From contig NZ_VHIQ01000004.1 in assembly GCF_006494535.1 (NCBI RefSeq), forward strand, positions 353,283 to 417,282: DNA of 64,000 nucleotides, given 5' to 3'. This document shows, one piece after another, positions 45,179 to 52,939 of the stretch. The notes under the pieces are model-generated. The model saw only the letters and a list, made by a program, of their open reading frames with translations. It did no database searches and was not told where the DNA came from. The stretch is from Paucihalobacter ruber. Lineage in GTDB: Bacteria; Bacteroidota; Bacteroidia; Flavobacteriales; Flavobacteriaceae. Every line of letters starts with the position of its first letter. Positions within the stretch are counted from its first letter, which is position 1. The translations under genes were made by a program, and so were the position numbers.

Positions 45179-46672
45179 TTACATCCAGTTTTTATCGGTA
45201 GTTTCTACCTTGTAAAGCAAAAAGTTGTGCACTTGTCTGGCTATTGATTCTTGAATATATTTTAACGTTACATTCCCCGAAGCATTGTAAATATAAAGAC
45301 TGGCAACGCCACGCCTTTTCATGAAATAGCTTTGGTACATTTCAACTGATTGAATTTTGTGATGCTGAACAATTTGTGTTTTGGTTTCGATAAAACCACT
45401 TTCAACCATTAAAAAGTCATCATTCACTCCATAATTTGCCTTGCGATACGTAGTAATAACAAAAAAATACAACACAGGAATCAATAAAATGTTCAAAACC
45501 CAAAGATTTATTAATTCTGAAAAAAACATCCCAATATTAAGACCTATCAATATGAGAACACTTTGAATTATTTTAATGCGAATGAAATAAAAGCTAGGCT
45601 TGAATTTTTCATCAATAACTACAAATTCCTGATAAAGCTTTTGGGTAAGATAATTAATTTGTTCTTTACTCAGTGCAATAATAGACAGGTTTTGCGCTTT
45701 TTTTTGATCGGTCATGGCCTGCTTCGCCTCTAAAGTGTATAGTCCAAAATAGCGTTTGATACGATTGTGAGTGATAATAATGTTTTGAATTCGACTTGGA
45801 TTTAAATTAACCGAAATTTTATTGAGCAAACCTTTAGATATTTCAATGGTTTGGTTGTGTTCAATAACCTGAAGGTTATAATTAACTATAATGGTTTTTA
45901 CAAGCGAAAACAAAAATGCCAATACTAAAAATCCAACAAGAATAATGGTATTGAATAGAATCACCGAAAAGAACGAACTATAATCTACATTACCTGTGAC
46001 ATCGTTGAGCAATTGGTCTTCTAACGACGCACCTTCAATAATATCTTTTATTTGAAAATAAATACCAGAAATAAAAGCCAAAATAATGGCCATACTCTTT
46101 AAATGATTCTGACCAACACCTTCGAGCAATAATTTTTTAAAGGAAACTTTAAAATAGATTTCATCTTCTTTTTCGGATACTGTTTCATCCGAAATTTTTT
46201 GCGACAGCAACGACTTTTTCATAGCCAAAGCGGTAGCGCGGTCTAAGGCTTTAATTTCAATTTCAGACTTGTTGTCGCCTGCGGTTTCAATAGAAAACGC
46301 CACCACATTAATAAGTTGCTGTAAAACATTTTGTTTGATGTGAATGTTTTGAATTTTAGAGCGTGGAATAACTGTGCGTTCCTTGTTAATTAAACCTGTA
46401 TCTAAGTGAAAGCCTTCGCCCGAAATGTAGAATTTAAAATACAAATATCTAACAACCGAGGTAATTAAGAAAATAACAAGTACAAGAATAGTTATTAAAA
46501 TAATCTGGGTAAATGACATTCCAAAAACATCACCCTTTCTAACAAAGCTAAAAATAGCCAAAAAAATAAGCGCAAAACTTTGTCTTAAAAATTTAAATAA
46601 TTGAAAGCCAAAAATGATAATAATTCCTTTAACCGACTGACGTTGCGGAATAGAAAAATCATGATTACTCAT
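45179..46672 (-). CDS. YdbT-like bacterial PH-domain (bPH2) membrane protein
   Basis: A 497-residue protein with several hydrophobic helix pairs and at least two bPH2 (YdbS/YdbT) units, marked by TVIPRSKIQNIHIKQNVLQQ, LNPSRIQNIIITHNRIKRYFGLYTLEAKQ and IVQHHKIQSVEMYQSYFMKRRG. The repeated QxV/IE, R-R pattern is typical of the family. The YdbS/YdbT pair is membrane-associated; its role is not well defined beyond links to membrane stress in Bacillus. The start overlaps the stop of the upstream YdbS-like gene by 8 bases. Confidence 0.88.
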   Translation of the reverse strand: MSNHDFSIPQRQSVKGIIIIFGFQLFKFLRQSFALIFLAIFSFVRKGDVFGMSFTQIILITILVLVIFLITSVVRYLYFKFYISGEGFHLDTGLINKERTVIPRSKIQNIHIKQNVLQQLINVVAFSIETAGDNKSEIEIKALDRATALAMKKSLLSQKISDETVSEKEDEIYFKVSFKKLLLEGVGQNHLKSMAIILAFISGIYFQIKDIIEGASLEDQLLNDVTGNVDYSSFFSVILFNTIILVGFLVLAFLFSLVKTIIVNYNLQVIEHNQTIEISKGLLNKISVNLNPSRIQNIIITHNRIKRYFGLYTLEAKQAMTDQKKAQNLSIIALSKEQINYLTQKLYQEFVVIDEKFKPSFYFIRIKIIQSVLILIGLNIGMFFSELINLWVLNILLIPVLYFFVITTYRKANYGVNDDFLMVESGFIETKTQIVQHHKIQSVEMYQSYFMKRRGVASLYIYNASGNVTLKYIQESIARQVHNFLLYKVETTDKNWM

Positions 46673-47174
46673 TGATTTGTGCTGTTAAAAACGAATTGAT
46701 TTTTTCGGCCTCGTCTTTAGTTAATCCTCCTATTTTAAGGTCGCTGCCGGTGGCTCCTGCCGTGTATATTTTTAATGTAGATAAATTTAATTTTCTCTCT
46801 AAAAATGATCGCGAAATTTCGGTATGCTGAATGCGAACTAAAGGCACTGTAGTTATTTTGTTAAACAGTAGTCCTTCACTGTAAACCATGTCATTTTCTC
46901 TTATGGCGTATTGGCGCTTTGGAAAACTTAAAAATGTATAAAAAAGCGTAAGTGCATAAACTACGATAATTGCGGTTACAATCATTATAAAATAAGACCA
47001 CCAACCTTCAAAATTCGACAATATTCCACTCACAATTAAAGCTATCAATGGCATGATAAACCCAATTGAAATATTAAAAAACAGAATGTAAATATAACTT
47101 CTCTCAATTTTTTTAAGAGAAAGGTTTTCAAGCTTTGGCAGCTGTTCTAAATCTATTTGAAGATTGTTTAGCAT
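46665..47174 (-). CDS. YdbS-like bacterial PH-domain (bPH2) protein
   Basis: A 169-residue membrane protein with two helices (about 28-75) followed by one bPH2 domain: FPKRQYAIRENDMVYSEGLLFNKITTVPLVRIQHTEISRSFLERKLNLSTLKIYTAGATGSDLKI. It precedes the larger YdbT-like gene with an 8-base overlap, the same order as in the Bacillus ydbST operon, so the pair is likely translated together and works as a complex. Confidence 0.9.
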   Translation of the reverse strand: MLNNLQIDLEQLPKLENLSLKKIERSYIYILFFNISIGFIMPLIALIVSGILSNFEGWWSYFIMIVTAIIVVYALTLFYTFLSFPKRQYAIRENDMVYSEGLLFNKITTVPLVRIQHTEISRSFLERKLNLSTLKIYTAGATGSDLKIGGLTKDEAEKINSFLTAQINE

Positions 47175-47222
47175 AATTTTTTAATTTTAAAAAAGCACAA
47201 TTGGCTTTATTGATGCATCCCA

Positions 47223-47777
47223 TCAGTCTTCATACATATCGGGTGTAATTTCGAGTTTCCAAACAAATTCCCCGTTCTTATCTCTATAGCTATAATTAAA
47301 CTTAACGTTATTGTCTCTTAAATCCTTCATATCAGGATTTGTTTTAACATTATTTATGATATTCGGCTCAACATACTTTCTCACCGTGTCTAAGTTAAAC
47401 TCAGATTTTTCAATTTCAACAAGGGTATAATTGTATTGTAAAGTTTTGTTAGGCAGCACGTGTGAGTTATCTAAACGCGTGAATTGGTCAACCATCATCG
47501 GACAATTTTTATTCAATTCGTTCGCAACTTGTACTAATTGCTTATCGAGTGAAGGCGTGAAAAATTGCTGGGTTAAATTATAGGCAATTAAAAAGGTTAT
47601 GACGCCTACTACAATCCCAATGATTTTTTTATAATTTGTTTTCGTATTTTGAGTTGAAGATTCCTTGATATTGATGGATTGTGCTTTAATTTTTGGAAGT
47701 TCAAAACCGCAAAAAGAACAGTATTTTGAATTTGATGAGTTGTATTCCTCGCATTTAGGGCATTTTACTTTTTCCAT
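47223..47777 (-). CDS. Zinc-ribbon membrane protein
   Basis: A 184-residue protein. The first 28 residues are a rubredoxin-knuckle zinc ribbon (KCPKCEEYNSSNSKYCSFCGFELPK: two CxxC pairs). A linker, one transmembrane helix (about 50-66) and an extracytoplasmic domain of about 115 residues without a known family follow. Topology would place the ribbon in the cytoplasm. It lies between bPH2 genes and an unrelated Fe-S gene, with 48 bases to the YdbS-like start, so cotranscription with the bPH2 genes is possible. Confidence 0.85.
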   Translation of the reverse strand: MEKVKCPKCEEYNSSNSKYCSFCGFELPKIKAQSINIKESSTQNTKTNYKKIIGIVVGVITFLIAYNLTQQFFTPSLDKQLVQVANELNKNCPMMVDQFTRLDNSHVLPNKTLQYNYTLVEIEKSEFNLDTVRKYVEPNIINNVKTNPDMKDLRDNNVKFNYSYRDKNGEFVWKLEITPDMYED

Positions 47778-47897
47778 TGTTTTACTCTTGTTATTTCAAT
47801 TAACTACATCCATGAATTTTGTAATGTAGGTTGATGAAAGCCCAATAATATTCTAAAGAAAACAACTTTTGATGATGTTTTGAGTTCTTCAAACAGA

Positions 47898-48689
47898 TTA
47901 CAAATCCTGAGCATTAGCAATTAATTCAGCCACATCCATTACCTTAATCTGCCCTTCTTTTTCTTTGTTTTTAACACCGTCGGTCATCATGGTGTTACAA
48001 AACGGACAACCGGCAGCAATAATATCTGGCTGGATTTCTAAGGCTTGTTCGGTGCGTTCTATGTTGACTTCTTTATTGCCGGGTTCGGCTTCTTTAAACA
48101 TTTGAGCGCCACCGGCACCGCAACACAATCCGCGACTTTTACAGGATTTCATTTCCACCAATTCGGCGTCTAATTTTCTAATTAAATCGCGTGGTGCTTC
48201 ATATACATTATTAGCTCGACCCAAATAACAAGGGTCATGAAAGGTAATGCGCTTGCCTTTAAATTGGCCGCCCTCAATAGTTAGTTTGCCTTCGTCTAAT
48301 AAATTTCTAAGAAATTGTGTGTGGTGCATTACTGTATAATTACCACCCAACGAAGGATACTCATTTTTAAGTGTGTTAAAGCAATGTGGGCATGTCGTTA
48401 CAATGGTTTTTACCTCGTAGGCATTTAAAACCTCAATATTGGTAACTGCTTGCATTTGAAATAAAAACTCGTTACCCGCACGTTTGGCCGGATCACCGGT
48501 ACAGCTTTCCTCTGTTCCCAATACAGCAAAACTAACCTTAGCTTTGTTAAGAATTCTAACAAAAGCTTTGGTTATTTTCTTGGCTCTGTCATCAAAACTT
48601 CCGGCGCAACCAACCCAAAACAAGACTTCTGGTTGTTTGCCTTCGGCCATCATCTGGGCCATTGTAGGTACTATCAAGGTTTCGCTCAT
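47898..48689 (-). CDS. CCG-domain Fe-S protein (HdrB/GlcF-like half)
   Basis: A 263-residue protein carrying both halves of the CCG cysteine domain: TTCPHCFNTLKNEYPS with downstream FHDPCYLGRANNVYEAPR, and SRGLCCGAGGAQMFKEAEPGNKEVN followed by AAGCPFCNTMMTDG. It resembles HdrB or the C-terminal half of HdrD, which hold a noncubane 4Fe-4S centre. Together with the membrane Fe-S protein at 49266-50576 it would make a split HdrD-like electron-transfer unit. A small HAD gene lies between them. The substrate is unknown. Confidence 0.9.
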   Translation of the reverse strand: MSETLIVPTMAQMMAEGKQPEVLFWVGCAGSFDDRAKKITKAFVRILNKAKVSFAVLGTEESCTGDPAKRAGNEFLFQMQAVTNIEVLNAYEVKTIVTTCPHCFNTLKNEYPSLGGNYTVMHHTQFLRNLLDEGKLTIEGGQFKGKRITFHDPCYLGRANNVYEAPRDLIRKLDAELVEMKSCKSRGLCCGAGGAQMFKEAEPGNKEVNIERTEQALEIQPDIIAAGCPFCNTMMTDGVKNKEKEGQIKVMDVAELIANAQDL

Positions 48690-48704
48690 AACAATGTTTT
48701 ATTT

Positions 48705-49151
48705 TTAATCGTGATGACCATCGTCAAATACTTGAATGGTCACTTTTTTATCTACTAAATCTGTAAATTTTCCTTTATATCTTGTTGCTTTCACCAAATG
48801 GTTATCAATCCAGTGATAATTACCACCACGTGGTTTACCCATCAATAAACTATGATATTTAAAACCGTGTTTTGACAACCAGGTTTCTGTGTAAGCTCTG
48901 TGATCTTCTGTTCTCGAAGTGAAGAAACAAATCATGTGGCCTTCTTCATACCACTTATTGCAGGTTTCCAAGGCATCGGGATAGAGTTCGGCAGTAAGCA
49001 TGCGTTCGGGCTCTTCATTTGGAATGTCGTCGCAAATGGTACCGTCTATATCGATCAAGTAATTTTTAATACCTTTTGGTAAGACCGGACTAATTTTTTC
49101 TCCTTTTTCAACTTTTTCATGTAACAACTTGTCTGCTTCTTCTCTTTTCAT
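48705..49151 (-). CDS. HAD-superfamily phosphatase-like protein
   Basis: A 148-residue protein with the HAD motif I NYLIDIDGTICDDIP (about residues 29-43), motif II-like CFFTSRTEDH (S/T) and motif III/IV near HSLLMGKPRGGNYHWIDNHL with the acidic end VFDDGHHD. It lacks any cap. Homologues are sometimes labelled phosphoheptose isomerase, which does not fit this fold. It is embedded between the two Fe-S genes, so it may act in the same pathway, but a phosphatase role is inferred from motifs alone. Confidence 0.83.
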   Translation of the reverse strand: MKREEADKLLHEKVEKGEKISPVLPKGIKNYLIDIDGTICDDIPNEEPERMLTAELYPDALETCNKWYEEGHMICFFTSRTEDHRAYTETWLSKHGFKYHSLLMGKPRGGNYHWIDNHLVKATRYKGKFTDLVDKKVTIQVFDDGHHD

Positions 49152-49265
49152 GTGCTTGTTTTAATTGTTTTTTATCGGTCACATGGAACTCGTCTAAAAT
49201 CAACTTTTCATACATTGAAATTTTCAATTTGACTCGTTTCATGTAATTGTATATTGTGATTTAAT

Positions 49266-50576
49266 TTAAGATTCTGATGCCCAATTTAATCGGTCCATTT
49301 GGTTGTAAGGCCATGGTGCGCCGTTATTTTCAACATTACTCATCATATTATTCAACTCCATTGGTGCTGCACTTTGTTCCATCACCAGGTAACGGCGCAT
49401 ATCAATAATAATTGTCAGAGGATTGATGCTTACCGGACAAGCCTCTACGCAGGCATTGCAACTGGTGCAGGCCCAAAGTTCTTCGGCAGTAATATAATCG
49501 TTTAATAATTGTTTACCGTCATCTTTAAACTCCCCACCATTAGCATCTATGTTTTTACCAACTTCTTCTAACCTATCGCGTGTATCCATCATTATTTTTC
49601 TTGGCGATAATTTTTTACCTGTTTGATTGGCCGGGCATTCACTTGTGCAGCGGCCACATTCCGTACAAGTATAGGCGTTGAGTAACTGCAACCAACTAAG
49701 GTCTGTTACATCACTGGCACCAAATTTTGCAGGAACCGCATCGGGATTAGCAGGCGCCGCAAATGGGTCGGCATTGGGGTCCATCATCAATTTAACCTCA
49801 TTGGTAACCGATTCTAAATTATCGAGTTCTCCTTTTGGATGTACACTTCCAAAGTAAGTATTAGGAAACGCCAGTAGAATATGAAGGTGTTTTGAAAAAT
49901 AGAGATAGTTTAAAAACACTAATATCCCTATAATATGCAACCACCAGGCAGAGCGCTCAATGATATGCAAAGTACCTTCTGAAAATCCGCTAAACCAAGG
50001 TGCCATAAATCCGCTAATCACATTTCCTGAATTCATTTCTTGAAACGGCGCGTCGGTAGCATTCATGGTTAAAAACAAGCACATCAGGACTACCTCAAAA
50101 TAAAGAATGTAATTGGCGTCATTTTTTGGCCAGCCTTTCATTTCGGGATTCAAAAAACGTTTTAATTTAATGGTATTACGTCTTAACCAAAATACAACAA
50201 CTGCTATTAGAACCAAAACGGCCAATATTTCAAAAGAACCTATTAAAAAGCCATAAACTGAAGAGCTTAAAACACTTGAAAATATGCGATGTGTACCAAA
50301 TAACCCATCGATTATAATTTCTAACACCTCTAAATTAATAATCACAAAACCAATGTAAACAATAAAGTGCATAATACCTGCTACGGGCCTTACCACCATT
50401 TTGCTTTGACCAAAGGCTATGCGCAACATATTGTTGAAGCGCTTGCCTTTTTCATCACTAACATCAACATCGTGACCAAGTTTGATGTTACGAATCAGTT
50501 TTTTAACGTTTCTGCTAAAATAGCCAACTCCCAAAATAAGAGCAATGGCAAATAAAATATTTGGGATGAACTGCAT
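49266..50576 (-). CDS. Membrane-anchored 4Fe-4S dicluster protein (HdrE/HdrC-like)
   Basis: A 436-residue inner-membrane protein. Residues about 1-250 hold about five transmembrane helices with several histidines (possible haem sites as in NarI/HdrE), and residues about 300-400 two 4Fe-4S clusters: CTECGRCTSECPANQTGKK and CTSCNACVEACPVSINP. It would take electrons to or from the quinone pool and pass them to the CCG protein at 47898-48689. The MlaD gene ends 5 bases upstream, so the four genes 47898-51538 form one likely transcript. Confidence 0.9.
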   Translation of the reverse strand: MQFIPNILFAIALILGVGYFSRNVKKLIRNIKLGHDVDVSDEKGKRFNNMLRIAFGQSKMVVRPVAGIMHFIVYIGFVIINLEVLEIIIDGLFGTHRIFSSVLSSSVYGFLIGSFEILAVLVLIAVVVFWLRRNTIKLKRFLNPEMKGWPKNDANYILYFEVVLMCLFLTMNATDAPFQEMNSGNVISGFMAPWFSGFSEGTLHIIERSAWWLHIIGILVFLNYLYFSKHLHILLAFPNTYFGSVHPKGELDNLESVTNEVKLMMDPNADPFAAPANPDAVPAKFGASDVTDLSWLQLLNAYTCTECGRCTSECPANQTGKKLSPRKIMMDTRDRLEEVGKNIDANGGEFKDDGKQLLNDYITAEELWACTSCNACVEACPVSINPLTIIIDMRRYLVMEQSAAPMELNNMMSNVENNGAPWPYNQMDRLNWASES

Positions 50577-50581
50577 GGTAG

Positions 50582-51538
50582 TTAGTTATCTTTTTCGTCA
50601 GTTTCTGGTTCTTCTACAAAATACGGTTGTGCCTTTTTTCCGAAGATAGAAAAGTGCACGTATCGTTTGGGATTAATTCTAAAGTCTTCTAATAGTTTTT
50701 CTAATTGTAAAGTGGCACCTTCCAGATTGTTGTATAGTTGATCGTCATTCAACAATTTTCCTGCAGAACCTTCACCTTTTTCAATAGAAGCCATGATATT
50801 TTTGAATGTTACTAAAGTGCTATCGAGATTATTAACGGTTCTTTCCAATTCAAGATCTTTTAAATCGTAAGATAATTGTTTCAGGTTTTCGCTGGTTTCA
50901 CCAAAGTTATCCAAAAGCATGGCAACTTTTTGGTCGTTTTGGTTGACCATGGCATCGATGGACTCTGATAAGGTTTTAAATGATTTTAAAGTGCTGTTTA
51001 ACTGTGCTATAGTTTGTTTGATGCCTTCTTCAGACTCATCAGCAACTAATTTATTTAAGTTAACCATTAAGGTATCGGCAGAGCGAATTGTTTGGTCTAA
51101 ATCGCTGCTTAAACCGGTAAAATTATCTCGTAATGAAGTAATTAATCCTGGTTGTATTTCTGATTTGAGCATATCGCCCGGTTTGGCATAATCTGTATCA
51201 TTAGCTGCTATTACAGCTAAAGCATTACCACCCATTAAACCGGTTTCGTATAGTCTGATCACACTGTTTTTTGAAAATTTCAATTGTGGATCTACCGTAA
51301 AAGCCACGCGTGTTTTACCGGTTTTAAAATCGTATTTGATATTACTAATTTTACCAACGGCATTGCCTTTTATAGTCACAACAGAAGAGGTGCTTAAGGC
51401 GTTGTAATCAAATTCCGTAAAATAAGTATTTGTTGGTTTAAAAAGATTTTCGCCTTGTAAAAATTTAAACAAATAAATAAACAGCAGTATACCTGCTATC
51501 ACCAATACGGCGGTTTTAATTTCTCTTGAAATTTTCAA
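50582..51538 (-). CDS. MlaD-family outer-membrane lipid transport protein
   Basis: A 318-residue protein with one N-terminal transmembrane helix (about 10-26) followed by a single MCE domain (about 35-120: NALSTSSVVTIKGNAVGKISNIKYDFKTGKTRVAFTV, then RLYETGLMGGNALAVI). After it comes a long helical tail (about 130-290) seen in Bacteroidota MlaD proteins. MCE proteins form hexameric rings that carry phospholipids between membranes. The Mla ATPase and permease are elsewhere. The cotranscribed Fe-S genes downstream are an unexpected neighbour. Confidence 0.92.
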   Translation of the reverse strand: MKISREIKTAVLVIAGILLFIYLFKFLQGENLFKPTNTYFTEFDYNALSTSSVVTIKGNAVGKISNIKYDFKTGKTRVAFTVDPQLKFSKNSVIRLYETGLMGGNALAVIAANDTDYAKPGDMLKSEIQPGLITSLRDNFTGLSSDLDQTIRSADTLMVNLNKLVADESEEGIKQTIAQLNSTLKSFKTLSESIDAMVNQNDQKVAMLLDNFGETSENLKQLSYDLKDLELERTVNNLDSTLVTFKNIMASIEKGEGSAGKLLNDDQLYNNLEGATLQLEKLLEDFRINPKRYVHFSIFGKKAQPYFVEEPETDEKDN

Positions 51539-51593
51539 TTTGCTTTATTTTTAGGTTGGAAACAAAATTAGAAATAAAATAATTAAGAGCCTT

Positions 51594-52712
51594 TTAATTT
51601 GCGCTTGATTTTAAAGCATCTTCAACAGTTATTTGAACATTGTCCTTAAAAGCTACGATAAACGCACTTCTATAACCTTTTGAATGGGCCATTTCTTTAT
51701 CTTTTAAAATTTGATTATAATCTGAACTCTCACTGTAATAATATTTATATAAACTACCTGATTTTTCTTTTGAAATATTTTGCAATCCTTTAAAATTATA
51801 TGGTTTGGTATCTAAACTTTTTGAACTTGCTGCGATTTGTACTTTGAAAATAATGTTTTTATCAATTAATGTTTTGGTTTCAGCAATATTGTCGGTTGTT
51901 GTAACCGGTTTAGATATGGCAACACCAACATTTTGCTCGAGTGCAGCTTTGTAATCTAGAATAGCGTTTTCAATAGCCTTAGACATTTCAGTTTGTCCAT
52001 TTGATGAATTGAGGTAAGCGCCTTCAGATTTTGCGGTTAAAAATCCAAGCTCGATTAAAACACTAGGCATATAGGTATTATGCATGACCCACAAACTCGC
52101 TTGTTTGATACCGCGACTGTTTCTTTTTAATTTTTTAGAAAAATTATCTTCAACCAATCTTGCCAATAAAATACTTTGATCAACATATTCTTCTTGTATG
52201 ATGGCGAGACCAATGGTAGATTCGGGATTATTGGGATTGAAGCCGTCGTAATGGCTTTCGTAATCATCTTCCAGGAAAATTACCTGGTTCTCTTTTTTGG
52301 CTACCTCAAAATTTCGGTCGTTATTGGCAACTCCCAGAACAAAAGTTTCTGTGCCGTGTGCACCCGAGTTATGGGCATTACAGTGAATGGAAACAAACAA
52401 ATCTGCTTTTGCTTTATTTGCAATATTAGCTCGCTCGCGTAATTCAACAAACACATCGGTTTTTCTGGTGTAAATTACTTTGATGTTCTTGTTTTTTTCC
52501 AAAGCCTTACCAACCATTAAAGTAACATTTAGGGCGATGTCTTTTTCTCTGTAACCGTTACCAAGGTTTCCCGGGTCATGACCACCATGGCCAGCATCAA
52601 GTACCACCACAAAAGATGCGTTGTTGTTTTGGGAATAAAGATTAAAATCTGTTAAAATATAGGTAAATAATAATAGTAATGGTAATAACAGATATCTTGT
52701 CAACGTTTTCAT
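51594..52712 (-). CDS. N-acetylmuramoyl-L-alanine amidase with SPOR-type C-terminus
   Basis: A 372-residue periplasmic zinc amidase (signal peptide 1-28). The Amidase_3 domain runs from about 33 to 240: VVLDAGHGGHDPG (first ligand), REKDIALN with the Glu, SIHCNAHNSGAHGTETF, then PSVLIELGFLTAKSEGAYL with the catalytic Glu. Residues about 290-370 look like a SPOR domain (IFKVQIAASSK and SLYKYYYSE), which binds denuded glycan at division sites. It cuts the peptide stem from glycan during cell separation. Divergent lptD lies across a palindrome-bearing spacer. Confidence 0.94.
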   Translation of the reverse strand: MKTLTRYLLLPLLLLFTYILTDFNLYSQNNNASFVVVLDAGHGGHDPGNLGNGYREKDIALNVTLMVGKALEKNKNIKVIYTRKTDVFVELRERANIANKAKADLFVSIHCNAHNSGAHGTETFVLGVANNDRNFEVAKKENQVIFLEDDYESHYDGFNPNNPESTIGLAIIQEEYVDQSILLARLVEDNFSKKLKRNSRGIKQASLWVMHNTYMPSVLIELGFLTAKSEGAYLNSSNGQTEMSKAIENAILDYKAALEQNVGVAISKPVTTTDNIAETKTLIDKNIIFKVQIAASSKSLDTKPYNFKGLQNISKEKSGSLYKYYYSESSDYNQILKDKEMAHSKGYRSAFIVAFKDNVQITVEDALKSSAN

Positions 52713-52749
52713 CTGTATAAATTTTAATTGTTTATTAAAGGTCAGATGT

Positions 52750-52822
52750 AATCCCCATCTTCATTATCGGTTGGTTTACCGAAGTTGGTTTATGGGGATT
52801 TCATATTGTTTTAACGTTAAAA
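52750..52822. promoter_or_regulatory. Palindromes between the amidase gene and lptD
   Basis: AATCCCCAT (52750-52758) pairs with 52792-52800, with an inner TCGGT/ACCGA (52767-52771 with 52778-52782), giving a plausible leader hairpin for the amidase transcript. A separate 14-bp perfect palindrome, TTTTAACGTTAAAA, lies at 52809-52822 and could be an operator shared by the divergent genes. Confidence 0.5.
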
Positions 52823-52884
52823 TGCTTTGTTTATTTAATTTATATAATAATTGCTGAATTCTATTTCACACAAAAAAATATATG

Positions 52885-52892
52885 TAATTTTG
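52885..52892 (+). promoter_or_regulatory. -7 box of lptD
   Basis: TAATTTTG is an exact TAnnTTTG box. It predicts transcription from about 52899 and a leader of about 40 bases to the TTG start at 52940. Confidence 0.5.
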
Positions 52893-52939
52893 GCTTTTCA
52901 AAAATCAAGCCAAGCTTACACAAAAATACATCTTTAACG

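Noticed and set aside
49118-49242. 41-codon minus-strand frame starting MKRVKLKISMYEK in the gap above the HAD gene
   Set aside because: It runs out of frame into the HAD gene start and lacks any recognisable feature or promoter; too weak to list.
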